Positions 1 to 6,867 of a stretch of 13,990 nt of DNA are shown in pieces. Where the stretch lies: the NCBI GenBank assembly GCA_036477795.1, contig JAZGDL010000097.1:1-13990 (forward strand), in the 5' to 3' direction. Each line of letters starts with the position of its first letter. The stretch's first letter is position 1. The notes beneath the pieces were generated by a model. That model was not told where the DNA came from. It made no database searches and was given only the letters and a program-made list of their open reading frames with translations. The DNA comes from JAZGDL01 sp036477795 (GTDB taxonomy: Bacteria; Planctomycetota; Phycisphaerae; UBA1845). The translations under genes and the position numbers were made by a program.

Positions 1-773
1 TCAAACAGCTCGCCCACCGCCGCCTCTTCCACCATCCTGCCCGCGTACATCACACAGACCCGGTCCGCAATCTGGGCCACCACTCCAAGATCGTGGGTGA
101 TGAACAGTATGCTCATGGCGTTGGTCCGTTGAAGATCGCGCAGCAGACCGAGTATCTGAGCCTGCACCGTCACGTCCAACGCCGTCGTAGGTTCATCAGC
201 GATCAGAAGCGCCGGTGCACACGAAATCGCCATTGCAATCATGGCCCGCTGTAGCATGCCCCCCGACATCTGGTGTGGATATTCACGCGCCCGCTGGGCA
301 GGGGCTGCTATCCCCACTCGCTCCAACAACTTCACGGCCGCGTCCATCGCCTCTTTCCTTCTCACGCGGCGATGCAATGCAACCGCTTCGGCGACCTGCT
401 CTCCAATGGTGAACACCGGATTGAACGCGCTCATCGGTTCCTGAAACACCATGGCTATACGATTGCCGCGGAGGCTCTGCAACTGTCTTTCGCGCAACGT
501 GAGCAGGTCGTGCACCCGCTTGGAAGAGGCGTCGTGAAACCGGATGGCACCGGCGACGATGCGGCCGGGCGGCTCGGGAATCAGGCGCATGATCGAAAGG
601 GCCATGACACTCTTGCCGCACCCGCTCTCGCCCACCACCGCCAGCGTCTCGCCCCGCCGCACCTGCCAACTCACACCGTCCACCGCCCGCACAACCCCAT
701 CCTCGGTGGCGAAGTGCGTGCACAGGTTGCGAACTTCCAGCAGTACGTCGTCCTGCATCGATGCCGCCCTCAT
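1..773 (-). CDS. oppD: Peptide ABC transporter ATP-binding protein, OppD/DppD type (3' end outside window)
   Basis: This is the cytoplasmic ATPase that powers peptide import through the OppB/OppC permeases encoded just upstream. The visible 257 residues hold a complete nucleotide-binding core: Walker A GESGCGKS (about 48-55), Q-loop with Q111 in VFQEP, ABC signature MSGGM (169-173, the OppD-style variant of LSGGQ), Walker B ALLIADEP (188-195) and H-loop histidine 227 in ITHDLG. The frame is open to base 1, so the C-terminal oligopeptide-transporter domain and the stop lie outside. ATG 773 overlaps the TGA of the preceding permease as ATGA, which points to translational coupling; a second in-frame ATG at 758 is possible. 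Family membership is clear, but the choice between Opp and Dpp is not. An OppF-type partner would be expected beyond the left edge. Confidence 0.93.
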   Translation of the reverse strand, partial: MRAASMQDDVLLEVRNLCTHFATEDGVVRAVDGVSWQVRRGETLAVVGESGCGKSVMALSIMRLIPEPPGRIVAGAIRFHDASSKRVHDLLTLRERQLQSLRGNRIAMVFQEPMSAFNPVFTIGEQVAEAVALHRRVRRKEAMDAAVKLLERVGIAAPAQRAREYPHQMSGGMLQRAMIAMAISCAPALLIADEPTTALDVTVQAQILGLLRDLQRTNAMSILFITHDLGVVAQIADRVCVMYAGRMVEEAAVGELF

Positions 774-1828
774 GGTCCGCCCCGCCGCTCCGCGATCCGC
801 GGATCGATCGCGTCCCGCAGGGCGTCGCCAAGCAGGTTGTACACCAGCACGGCCACGAATATGGCAATGCACGGCGGGTACACCATATAAGGAGCCACCC
901 GCAGGTGCACGAACGCCGACCGCAGCATGTTGCCCCACGAGGCCGCCGGCGACTGCACCCCGAAGCCCAGCCAGCTCAAACCAGCCTCGATCAGCACCGC
1001 CTGGGCGATTCCGAAGGTGATGGTCACCAGCACGGGAGCCAGAGCGTTGGGCAGCAGATGCCGCAGCATGATCCGCAGCGGCCCGGCGCCCGAGGCCCGC
1101 ACCGCCGCCACAAAATCCATCTGCTTAAGACGGATGAACTCGCCCCTGGTAAAACGCGCGATCGAGGTCCACCGGGTCAGCCCGATCACCACCATAACGT
1201 TGACGATGCTCGGCTCCAGCCACACCATCACCGAAAGGATCAGAAAGAAATCCGGAAAACAGATCACCACTTCGATCACGCGCGACAGGACCGCATCCAC
1301 CCAACCGCCCGCGTACCCCGCCACTCCACCAATGACCACGCCCAACAGAGCGGCGATGCCCATCGACACCAGCCCGACCTTTACGGACACAACCGTCCCG
1401 TGCACCAGCCGCGCCGCCAGGTCCCGACCGCTTTCATCGGTGCCCAGCCAGTGCGATGCAGATGGCGGCTCCAGGGATCGCTCGGAAATCTCCAACGGCC
1501 CGTATGGTATAAGCGGCCAGATGGCAAACGTCTCCGGCCCCAGTGCCGCCTTGGCGTCGAAACCCGCACGGCTGAAAGGCGGCGACTGGTGCACCGCCCA
1601 CGACGCCAACGGAATCTTCCGCACCACCTCAATCAAACCGGGATAGTAAAGCTTCCCCTCATACCGACAGACAATCGGCGCCCGCCCGGCCAGCAGCGGC
1701 GAGAAGAAAGCCACGCCGAGCAGCAGGGCGATCACCATCGCCCCGAACATGCCGCGACGATTCCGGCGGAGGCGTCGCCATACCCGCCCGCCGCGGCGTG
1801 GCTGGTCTGTTCCGCGATGGTCAGCCAA
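770..1828 (-). CDS. oppC: Peptide ABC transporter permease, OppC/YejE-like (set 2)
   Basis: Inner-membrane permease of the OppC side of a peptide importer, about 352 aa from the proposed TTG start. After an arginine-rich cytoplasmic tail comes a first membrane segment (GAMVIALLLGVAFFSPLLAG). A long periplasmic stretch of roughly 100 residues follows, containing RYEGKLYYPG and WPLIPYGP, which resembles YejE of the microcin C/peptide transporters. Then comes HWLGTDESGRDLAARLVHG and the remaining helices. The ATPase-contacting EAA-type loop reads FVAAVRASGAGPLRIMLRH. TTG 1828 is preferred because GGAGG lies 9 bases upstream and the overlap with the previous gene is only 8 bases. An upstream ATG at 1891 would overlap by 71 bases and add an uncharacteristic N-terminus. 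Confidence 0.9.
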   Translation of the reverse strand: MADHRGTDQPRRGGRVWRRLRRNRRGMFGAMVIALLLGVAFFSPLLAGRAPIVCRYEGKLYYPGLIEVVRKIPLASWAVHQSPPFSRAGFDAKAALGPETFAIWPLIPYGPLEISERSLEPPSASHWLGTDESGRDLAARLVHGTVVSVKVGLVSMGIAALLGVVIGGVAGYAGGWVDAVLSRVIEVVICFPDFFLILSVMVWLEPSIVNVMVVIGLTRWTSIARFTRGEFIRLKQMDFVAAVRASGAGPLRIMLRHLLPNALAPVLVTITFGIAQAVLIEAGLSWLGFGVQSPAASWGNMLRSAFVHLRVAPYMVYPPCIAIFVAVLVYNLLGDALRDAIDPRIAERRGGP

Positions 1829-2858
1829 CTCGTTCGGCCTCCAGTGCGTGCCGGATCCGCGGATCCGCCCACGCATAGCAAAGGTCCGCAAGCAGCGTCG
1901 CAGCCTGCACCAGAACAGCCGTGATCACCGACAATGCCATCACCGTGGGGTAGTCACGCTGCAAGACGCTGTCAAACATCAACCGCCCGATCCCCGGCCA
2001 ATTGAACATCACCTCCAGAATGGCTGACCCGCCCACGATGGTCGGGAACAACAGCCCCAGGTAGGTGATCAGCGGAATCAGCGTGTTGCGAAACCCGTGT
2101 CGCACTACGACACGCCAAGCGGTCAGCCCCTTAGCCCGGGCTGTACGAATGTAGTCCTGTTGCAGCACCTCCAGAAGGTTCTGGCGCACGAAGCGCGTCT
2201 GAAAAGCCAACGACGGATAGGTGTAACAAATCGTGATTAGCAGCACATGCGCCAAGAGATCGACGGCCTGACCTAACAAGGACAGCTCGTCAAACCGATC
2301 GGAGTAGGCGTTGCGGATCGGTATCCAATCCACCGGCAGCGTCACCACCGCGACGATCAGCACCATGGCCATAACGTAGCTGGGAACCGAGTAAAGCCCG
2401 TAGAGAATTGTCCCCGCCGCCGTGTCGAACCACCCGTTGGGCCGCACGGCTGAATACACCCCGATGGGAATCGCCACGAGGAGCCCGATCACCATCGAAA
2501 GAAGCGCCACCAGCAGCGTCCAGCCCAGCCGCTCGCGGATCTTCTCCCACACGGGCCGATGGTCGGAAAAGGAATGTCCGAGATCGAGCGTCAACAGACG
2601 CCCCACCCACCGCCCGTATTGGATGTAGAGCGGTTGATCCAATCCGAAATAGGCGCGAAGTTGCTCGTAGGACCGCGCCGACATCTCCGACGACATAGTG
2701 TCATCCACCTGCCGCCGCAGCGGATCACCCGGCGCCAGATGGATCACCGCGAAGGTAACAACCGTAATTCCGAAGAAGGTCGGAACCGCCAGCACAATCC
2801 GCTTTGCAATGTAGCGAAAGGGAATGTCGAATGTCGAATGTCGAATGTCGAATGTCAA
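1821..2858 (-). CDS. oppB: Peptide ABC transporter permease, OppB type (set 2), start displaced into a repeat
   Basis: Inner-membrane permease of the OppB side, about 345 aa if read from TTG 2858. The canonical family N-terminus is recognisable as FRYIAKRIVLAVPTFFGI, followed by VIHLAPGDPL. The conserved LDLGHSF segment, six predicted helices and the EAA loop DYIRTARAKGLTAWRVVVRH are all present, and the C-terminus WADPRIRHALEAE is typical. The first 12 or so codons (TFDIRHSTFDIP) come entirely from a heptamer repeat. There is no normal start codon next to FRYIAKR. TTG 2858 lies in the single variant heptamer unit and has no Shine-Dalgarno sequence. An ATG at 2947 with GAGGA eight bases upstream is the likely ancestral start, but it is now out of frame and stops at a TGA within the repeat. 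The gene body is intact; the real start is uncertain. Confidence 0.9.
   Translation of the reverse strand: MTFDIRHSTFDIPFRYIAKRIVLAVPTFFGITVVTFAVIHLAPGDPLRRQVDDTMSSEMSARSYEQLRAYFGLDQPLYIQYGRWVGRLLTLDLGHSFSDHRPVWEKIRERLGWTLLVALLSMVIGLLVAIPIGVYSAVRPNGWFDTAAGTILYGLYSVPSYVMAMVLIVAVVTLPVDWIPIRNAYSDRFDELSLLGQAVDLLAHVLLITICYTYPSLAFQTRFVRQNLLEVLQQDYIRTARAKGLTAWRVVVRHGFRNTLIPLITYLGLLFPTIVGGSAILEVMFNWPGIGRLMFDSVLQRDYPTVMALSVITAVLVQAATLLADLCYAWADPRIRHALEAERVG
1838..1842 (-). promoter_or_regulatory. Ribosome binding site that decides a TTG start
   Basis: GGAGG, followed by the nine bases CCGAACGAG and then TTG (1828-1826), on the minus strand inside the end of the preceding oppB. No comparable Shine-Dalgarno sequence was sought or found for the upstream ATG at 1891. 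The good match and spacing make TTG the likely initiation codon. Confidence 0.6.
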
Positions 2859-2945
2859 ATGTCGAATGTCGAATGTCGAATGTCGAATGTCGATTTGAGA
2901 TCGGTGACTTCGCTATTCGCCATTCGCCATTCGCTATTCCCTTTC
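2816..2945. repeat. Composite dispersed repeat, copy A
   Basis: This 130-bp element is bounded by perfect 10-bp inverted ends, GAAAGGGAAT at 2816-2825 and ATTCCCTTTC at 2936-2945. Read left to right it consists of a heptamer array (AATGTCG type), a unique core TTGAGATCGGTGACTTCGC (2894-2912), then a second ladder of TATTCGC/CATTCGC units. Copies B (6757-6862) and C (8666-8752) have the same architecture in the opposite orientation. It occupies the gap between the second binding protein and oppB and supplies the first codons of oppB. No target-site duplication was identified. Confidence 0.85.
2823..2892. repeat. Heptamer tandem array, 10 units
   Basis: On the minus strand this reads as ten consecutive 7-bp units, nine CGACATT and one TGACATT (the sixth in the direction of oppB). 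Because 7 is not a multiple of 3, each gain or loss of a unit shifts the reading frame between the upstream ATG 2947 and the oppB body. The variant unit creates both the TTG used as the in-frame start and the TGA that closes the ATG 2947 frame. Confidence 0.9.
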
Positions 2946-2960
2946 ATCGGGTCCGTCCTC
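2945..2960 (-). promoter_or_regulatory. Shine-Dalgarno and ATG separated from oppB by the repeat
   Basis: On the minus strand GAGGA (2960-2956) is followed by eight bases and ATG (2947-2945), an excellent initiation site 42 bases after the stop of the binding-protein gene. The ATG directly abuts repeat copy A. Its frame reads about 30 codons through the repeat and ends at TGA 2857-2855. Inference: this was the native oppB start before the repeat arrived or changed copy number. Confidence 0.55.
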
Positions 2961-2989
2961 ATTCCTGATGAAGTATTCCGTACGATGCG

Positions 2990-4840
2990 TCATCTACCCG
3001 CACCGGCGTGTAGCGCCGACCCCTGCGGCACCCACCAGCGCCGCATGCCGGGATCGAACATGAACGGTCCCCGCGGGCTGAACGTGACACCGCGCAGGCG
3101 CTTGTTGAAGGCCCACAGGTTGGGCGCGTCCACCAGAAACGTAGCTGCGGCGTCGTCATAGATGATCTTGGACAGCTCCGCGTAGTATCGCATTCGTTTT
3201 GCGTGGTCCATGGTCTTGCGGCCCAGCTCGAACAACTCGTCGACGCGGGCGTTGGCGAAGCCCCCATAGTTCCGCCCGCCGTCGTACGACCGGCTATGCC
3301 AGATGTTCCAGGCCTGGTCCGGATCAACCCCCGCAGTGAACGCTGAGAAGAACGCCTCAAACTCATGGTTGCCCAGCTTCTCCAGAAACGTGGCCCACTC
3401 CAGCGAGCGGACCTTCATCTCCACCCCGATCCGTTTCAAATCCTCCTGCACAATCGCCGCCGTCTTCGGGGCTGTCTCTCCACCGGGAATGTTCAACGTG
3501 AACGAGAACTTCGTTTGGTCCGCATGGCGGACCCTACGTACAGCCCCACCCTGGCCGGCTACATCCTTGTACCGCCAGCCGTCGGTTTCGTCTTCATACC
3601 AGCCGGCCTCGTCCAACAACACCGCCGCCCGGGCCAGGTCATAATCGAATCGCTCGATGGACGCGTTGAACATCGGACTCGACGGATGAAACGTGCCGTA
3701 AGATTGCTCGAACAGCCCAAAGCACACCTGCTTGATGATCAGATCGTAGTTCATCGCGTGGCACATAGCCCGCCGCACCCGCCGATCGCTGAAGAACGGG
3801 TTGGAGCCGTCCTGGTTCCAACCGATGTAGTAAAACGACCAGCGCGGGGCATACCCTTTGACGCCTACCGCGGCGAAGCGCTCGCCGGCTGTCTCCAGGG
3901 CGAACTGCTGCGGCGTCAGTGATACCTCGTCCACCTCTTGCCGCTCAAACGCCAGAAGCCGGCTATGCGCGTCAGGAATGATGCGAAACACGATCCGCGC
4001 AAAATAAGGTTTGGGGCCGGGGTATTGCTCCCAGCGCTCGAACACGATCTTGTCGTCGGGCACCCACTCGACGAACCGGTAAGGCCCGTTGCCGATGGGG
4101 CTTCGATTCAAACGGTTGTACAGCTCGCTGGTGGCCAGCGTCGGGTCTTCAGCCTTGCCCGGCCCATACAAGTGCTTGGGGATGGCTCCGAACATCACGT
4201 TCCACTTGTTGGTGGGCAGGGCCTTCTTGTGTACGAAGCGGACCGTCCAGTCGTCCAGGGCTACGCACTCGGCGATCTGATCCTTGCCCCCCCGCACGCC
4301 CCGTGCCGGCACCCGCTGGTCCACAATCTGCCGCCACGAGAAAGCGATGTCATGGGCGGTGTAGCGATGCCCGTCGTGCCACTTCAGGCCTTTCTTCAAA
4401 CGCAGCGTGGAAATCAGGTGGTCGGCGGACTCCTCGTAGGACTCCACCATGGTTTCATTGACCGACCAGGCCAGCTTATCGTCGTAGACGAAGGGATAGT
4501 CATACAACACGCTCTTGATCCGTTCTTCCGAGGTTGAAGAACTCAGGATCGGATTGAGCGAACCGGGGTTTCCCCGAAGGCACACAAAAAGCCACTCGTC
4601 CGTGGCGATCCAGTCTCGGTTCCTGGGCGGCGGCCAAGCCAGCAAGAGCGGGTTCACCAGCGGATCGCCAGACGCTGGACCGAGAATCCCTTCTCGGTCC
4701 GTCAGCTCATCGAGCGACGTTTTGTTCACCCCTGCCGGCCGCTCAGCCGCCTCGCGGCAGCCCCATACGCTCATCGCCACGGCAAATCCGAGCCCCAAGC
4801 GCAAGCGCGGGGTCTTCCACGTGTTCACCGTCTCCAGCAT
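2990..4840 (-). CDS. Peptide-binding lipoprotein, SBP family 5 (set 2), carrying three in-frame palindromic repeats
   Basis: Extracytoplasmic solute-binding lipoprotein of the DppA/OppA/YejA superfamily, about 616 aa from ATG 4840 (TTG 4846 is an alternative). It should capture peptides for the neighbouring permeases. The signal peptide ends in a lipobox SVWGC with Cys at about residue 28. Family blocks include LKKGLKWHDGHRYTAHDIAF, IGNGPYRFVEW, SDRRVRRAMCHAMNYDLI and WNIWHSRSYDGGRNYGGF, and the length is normal to slightly long. The start lies two bases after the preceding oppC stop (TGA 4845-4843), with only a weak GGTGAT upstream. Unusually, three palindromic sequences with copies elsewhere in the window are translated within it: TPRLRLGLG in the signal peptide, DREGILGP (about 48-55) in the post-Cys linker, and RRVRHADQ (about 435-442) in the body. 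The frame stays open through all three. The substrate is not determined. Confidence 0.92.
   Translation of the reverse strand: MLETVNTWKTPRLRLGLGFAVAMSVWGCREAAERPAGVNKTSLDELTDREGILGPASGDPLVNPLLLAWPPPRNRDWIATDEWLFVCLRGNPGSLNPILSSSTSEERIKSVLYDYPFVYDDKLAWSVNETMVESYEESADHLISTLRLKKGLKWHDGHRYTAHDIAFSWRQIVDQRVPARGVRGGKDQIAECVALDDWTVRFVHKKALPTNKWNVMFGAIPKHLYGPGKAEDPTLATSELYNRLNRSPIGNGPYRFVEWVPDDKIVFERWEQYPGPKPYFARIVFRIIPDAHSRLLAFERQEVDEVSLTPQQFALETAGERFAAVGVKGYAPRWSFYYIGWNQDGSNPFFSDRRVRRAMCHAMNYDLIIKQVCFGLFEQSYGTFHPSSPMFNASIERFDYDLARAAVLLDEAGWYEDETDGWRYKDVAGQGGAVRRVRHADQTKFSFTLNIPGGETAPKTAAIVQEDLKRIGVEMKVRSLEWATFLEKLGNHEFEAFFSAFTAGVDPDQAWNIWHSRSYDGGRNYGGFANARVDELFELGRKTMDHAKRMRYYAELSKIIYDDAAATFLVDAPNLWAFNKRLRGVTFSPRGPFMFDPGMRRWWVPQGSALHAGAGR
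3516..3537. repeat. GGTCCGC palindrome inside the binding-protein gene
   Basis: On the minus strand it reads GTAGGGTCCGCC, one variable base (A), then TGCGGACCA. The same 22-bp sequence, differing only at the variable base, occurs twice as an inverted pair at 11437-11458 and 11489-11510 between the flagellin genes. It forms a GGTCCGC/GCGGACC stem. Here it is translated as RRVRHADQ, just before TKFSFTLNIPGG, a region where family-5 binding proteins have a variable loop. Confidence 0.85.
4678..4699. repeat. CCGAGAA palindrome inside the binding-protein gene
   Basis: The 18-bp core CCGAGAATCCCTTCTCGG (4680-4697) differs by one base from an intergenic copy at 13220-13237, and a more diverged neighbour lies at 13183-13204. 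With the flanks, the stem is GACCGAGAA/TTCTCGGTC around TCCC. On the minus strand it is translated as DREGILGP, in the linker about 20 residues after the lipid-modified cysteine. Confidence 0.8.
4786..4813. repeat. Dispersed GC hairpin, copy 1, inside a signal-peptide coding region
   Basis: The sequence ATCCGAGCCCCAAGCGC, one variable base, AGCGCGGGGT is shared with 6806-6833 (27 of 28 bases). It can fold as CCCC-AA-GCGC paired with GCGC-GGGG. On the minus strand it encodes PRLRLGLG-F, the basic/early hydrophobic part of the binding-protein signal peptide. The second copy has the same reading frame (PRWRLGLG) near the start of oppB of set 1. Confidence 0.85.
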
Positions 4841-4842
4841 AT

Positions 4843-5847
4843 TCAAATCATCACCGACGCACTTGATTTCGGGTCCAACGCATCACGAAGACCATCACCG
4901 ATGAAGTTCAAGGCAAGCAGCGTCAGCACCAGTATCCCACATGGAAAGGTGATCAGCCACCAGAATCCCACGAAGGTGTTCACCGACTCCACCCCATCCG
5001 CGGCAAGAAGCCCCAGGGAAGGCATCGGGGCCTGCACGCCGATCCCCAGAAAGCTCAGAAACGACTCCTGCAGAATCGCCTGGGGGATCACCAGCGTGGC
5101 ACAGGCCACCACCGGTCCCGCCAGGTTGGGCAGTAGATGACGCCACAACACCCGCACGGTCCCCACGCCGCTGGCGTAGGCGGCCTCCACAAAGGGCTGG
5201 GCGCGCAACGAAAGCACCTGCCCACGAACCAGCCGGGCCATGGTCAGCCAGCTCACCGCACCGATCGCCAGAAACAGAATCACGAAGTTGGCGACCGACT
5301 TACCTGCGCCGAACCACCCGGACAAGGGTTCCTCCAGCACCACCATCAGCAGAATCACGAACAGCACGTAGGGCAGGCCATACAGCACATCCACCACCCG
5401 CATCATCACCGCATCCACCCGCCCGCCGGCCAGTCCCGCCACGGCGCCCCACGCCACGCCGATGGTCAGCGACATGAAGGCCGCACCCAACCCGATCCCC
5501 AAACTCACCAGCCAACCGAACAGGACCCTGAACAACAGGCTCCGGCCCAGGGCATCATATCCCATCCATCCAGCGGCGCCATACACCGTCGGTGCAATTG
5601 AGGAAAGCATGGAACCCCCCGAGCCCTCACCCAACTGTCCGGAGTAAACCGCATACCGGGTAATAGGTGTCGACGTCGGCGCACCTCTTACCGCCCCCGA
5701 CAAGTCCTGCACGTTGAACCATCGTAGCGAAAGCGGCGACAGCAGCACCGCCGCCGACAGCAGACCCAGAAAAGCAGCAAGAGACCAATAGGCCGTCCGA
5801 TGCCGGCAGAACCGAGACCACATCCTGCTTCTCGATCCGTCCGTCAT
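4843..5847 (-). CDS. oppC: Peptide ABC transporter permease, OppC type (set 1)
   Basis: Inner-membrane permease, about 334 aa from ATG 5847. It has a short basic cytoplasmic N-terminus (MTDGSRSRMWSRFCRHR), a first helix (LAAFLGLLSAAVLLSP) and a periplasmic segment ending in the OppC hallmark GYDALGRSLLFRVLFG. Five further helices follow, with the EAA loop FVEAAYASGVGTVRVLWRHLLP and the family motif LQESFLSFLGIGVQAPMPSLG. ATG 5847 overlaps the preceding oppB stop as ATGA; an in-frame ATG at 5892 would overlap by 49 bases and is less likely. The gene ends two bases before the ATG of the second binding-protein gene. The permease assignment is firm, but the peptide preference is unknown. Confidence 0.92.
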   Translation of the reverse strand: MTDGSRSRMWSRFCRHRTAYWSLAAFLGLLSAAVLLSPLSLRWFNVQDLSGAVRGAPTSTPITRYAVYSGQLGEGSGGSMLSSIAPTVYGAAGWMGYDALGRSLLFRVLFGWLVSLGIGLGAAFMSLTIGVAWGAVAGLAGGRVDAVMMRVVDVLYGLPYVLFVILLMVVLEEPLSGWFGAGKSVANFVILFLAIGAVSWLTMARLVRGQVLSLRAQPFVEAAYASGVGTVRVLWRHLLPNLAGPVVACATLVIPQAILQESFLSFLGIGVQAPMPSLGLLAADGVESVNTFVGFWWLITFPCGILVLTLLALNFIGDGLRDALDPKSSASVMI

Positions 5848-6848
5848 CCCACCGATCCCGATATCCGCGGGTCCCACAGCGTATACATGCAATCGATAAT
5901 AATATTCAGCGCGATCAGAACAGCCGCATAGACCAGCACCGTGCTCATCACCAGTCCCCGGTCGAGATTCAACGCCGAGTCCACAAAATGCTGTCCGATC
6001 CCCGGTACGCTGAACACTTTCTCGACGACAAAGGAACCGGTCATAGCCTGCGCCGTCGCCGGCCCCAGGTAACTCAGCACCGGCAGAAAGGCCACCTTGA
6101 AGACGTGCTTCCAGATCACCGTCCGGCGGCTCAAGCCCTTGGCCAGAGCCGTCCTGACGAAATCACCGCTCACCGCGTCCAGCACGCCGGCACGCGTCAG
6201 ACGCGCGATGTAAGCCACAAACGGCAGCGACAACGCCACCGCCGGTAAGGGCAGATGAGCAACTGAACCCCACCCGCCGATCGGCAACACCTGCAAGTAC
6301 ACCGCAAACACGGTGAGCAGCAGCGACCCGGTCACGAAGGTCGGCACGCTGATACCGATCAGCACCAGCCCCAGGGCCGTCACGTCAAACCACTGATCAC
6401 GTCGGATGGCGCTGTACACCCCGATGGGCACCCCCACCAGCACGGCTATCAGAATGGCTGACAACCCCAGCGTCACCGAAACGGGCAGAGACTGAGCGAT
6501 GATCTGCGTGCAGGTCCAGTCCTTGTATTGAAACGAGGGGCCGAAATCCAACCGTACCGCGCCCGCCAGAAACTCAAAGAAGTAGCGGAGGTTGTTGTCC
6601 ATGCTGTAGCGGGCTTCCAATGCCCGGACCACCTCCGGAGGCATGTTGCGGTCCGCCGATGCGAAGGGATTTCCCGGCACCACGATCACCATGACGAACG
6701 TGACCGTGTACACACAAAGGAGCGTTACCACCCCCTGCACTATGCGCCGCGCCAAGGTAGCGAAAGGGAATAGCGAATGGCCAATAGCGAATAGCGGAGT
6801 CACCGATCCGAGCCCCAAGCGCCAGCGCGGGGTAGTTTTGTACACCAT
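5844..6848 (-). CDS. oppB: Peptide ABC transporter permease, OppB type (set 1), start lies in a repeat
   Basis: Inner-membrane permease, about 334 aa from ATG 6848. The recognisable family N-terminus begins only at about residue 32 (LARRIVQGVVTLLCVYTVTF, then VVPGNPFA). The preceding residues (VYKTTPRWRLGLGSVTPLFAIGHSLFPF) are encoded by repeat copy B and a nested GC hairpin. The core holds LDFGPSF, VGVPIGVYSAIRRDQWFD and the EAA loop FVRTALAKGLSRRTVIWKH. Alternative starts are TTG 6755 (giving LARRIVQG directly, no clear Shine-Dalgarno) and ATG 6868/6862, which follow AGGTG at the end of oppA but are out of frame and stop at TGA 6802-6800. The body is certain; the start is not. Confidence 0.9.
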   Translation of the reverse strand: MVYKTTPRWRLGLGSVTPLFAIGHSLFPFATLARRIVQGVVTLLCVYTVTFVMVIVVPGNPFASADRNMPPEVVRALEARYSMDNNLRYFFEFLAGAVRLDFGPSFQYKDWTCTQIIAQSLPVSVTLGLSAILIAVLVGVPIGVYSAIRRDQWFDVTALGLVLIGISVPTFVTGSLLLTVFAVYLQVLPIGGWGSVAHLPLPAVALSLPFVAYIARLTRAGVLDAVSGDFVRTALAKGLSRRTVIWKHVFKVAFLPVLSYLGPATAQAMTGSFVVEKVFSVPGIGQHFVDSALNLDRGLVMSTVLVYAAVLIALNIIIDCMYTLWDPRISGSVG

Positions 6849-6862
6849 TCGACATTCGACAT
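6757..6862. repeat. Composite dispersed repeat, copy B
   Basis: Plus strand: GTAGCGAAAGGGAAT, then a GAATAGC/GAATGGC ladder, the core GGAGTCACCGATC, a nested GC hairpin (6806-6833), a short spacer and two-plus ATTCGAC heptamers. It is the reverse orientation of copy A, and the first 15 bases are identical to those at 2811-2825. It covers the 5' end of oppB of set 1. Confidence 0.8.
6806..6833. repeat. Dispersed GC hairpin, copy 2
   Basis: Shares 27 of 28 bases with 4786-4813 and has the same stem. It lies inside composite repeat B, between the core and the heptamers, in the position where copies A and C have no such sequence. It therefore looks like an independent insertion into the repeat. 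Confidence 0.8.
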
Positions 6863-6867
6863 ACCCA

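Noticed and set aside
283..867. Minus-strand open frame of 194 codons overlapping the ATPase
   Set aside because: Frame-shifted shadow; the true ATPase frame starting at 773 carries all ABC motifs and is open to the window edge.
761..1924. Long plus-strand open frame (387 codons) opposite oppC and its neighbours
   Set aside because: It is histidine/arginine/proline-rich with no family resemblance and lies antisense to a clear permease; an artefact of high-GC codon use.
2816..2945. Composite repeat A as a complete insertion sequence
   Set aside because: Only 130 bp, no transposase frame and no recognisable target duplication; a non-autonomous element remains possible and is kept as a finding.
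2559..3161. Plus-strand open frame containing VECRMSNVECQMSNVE
   Set aside because: Simply the heptamer array read in another frame; not a protein gene.
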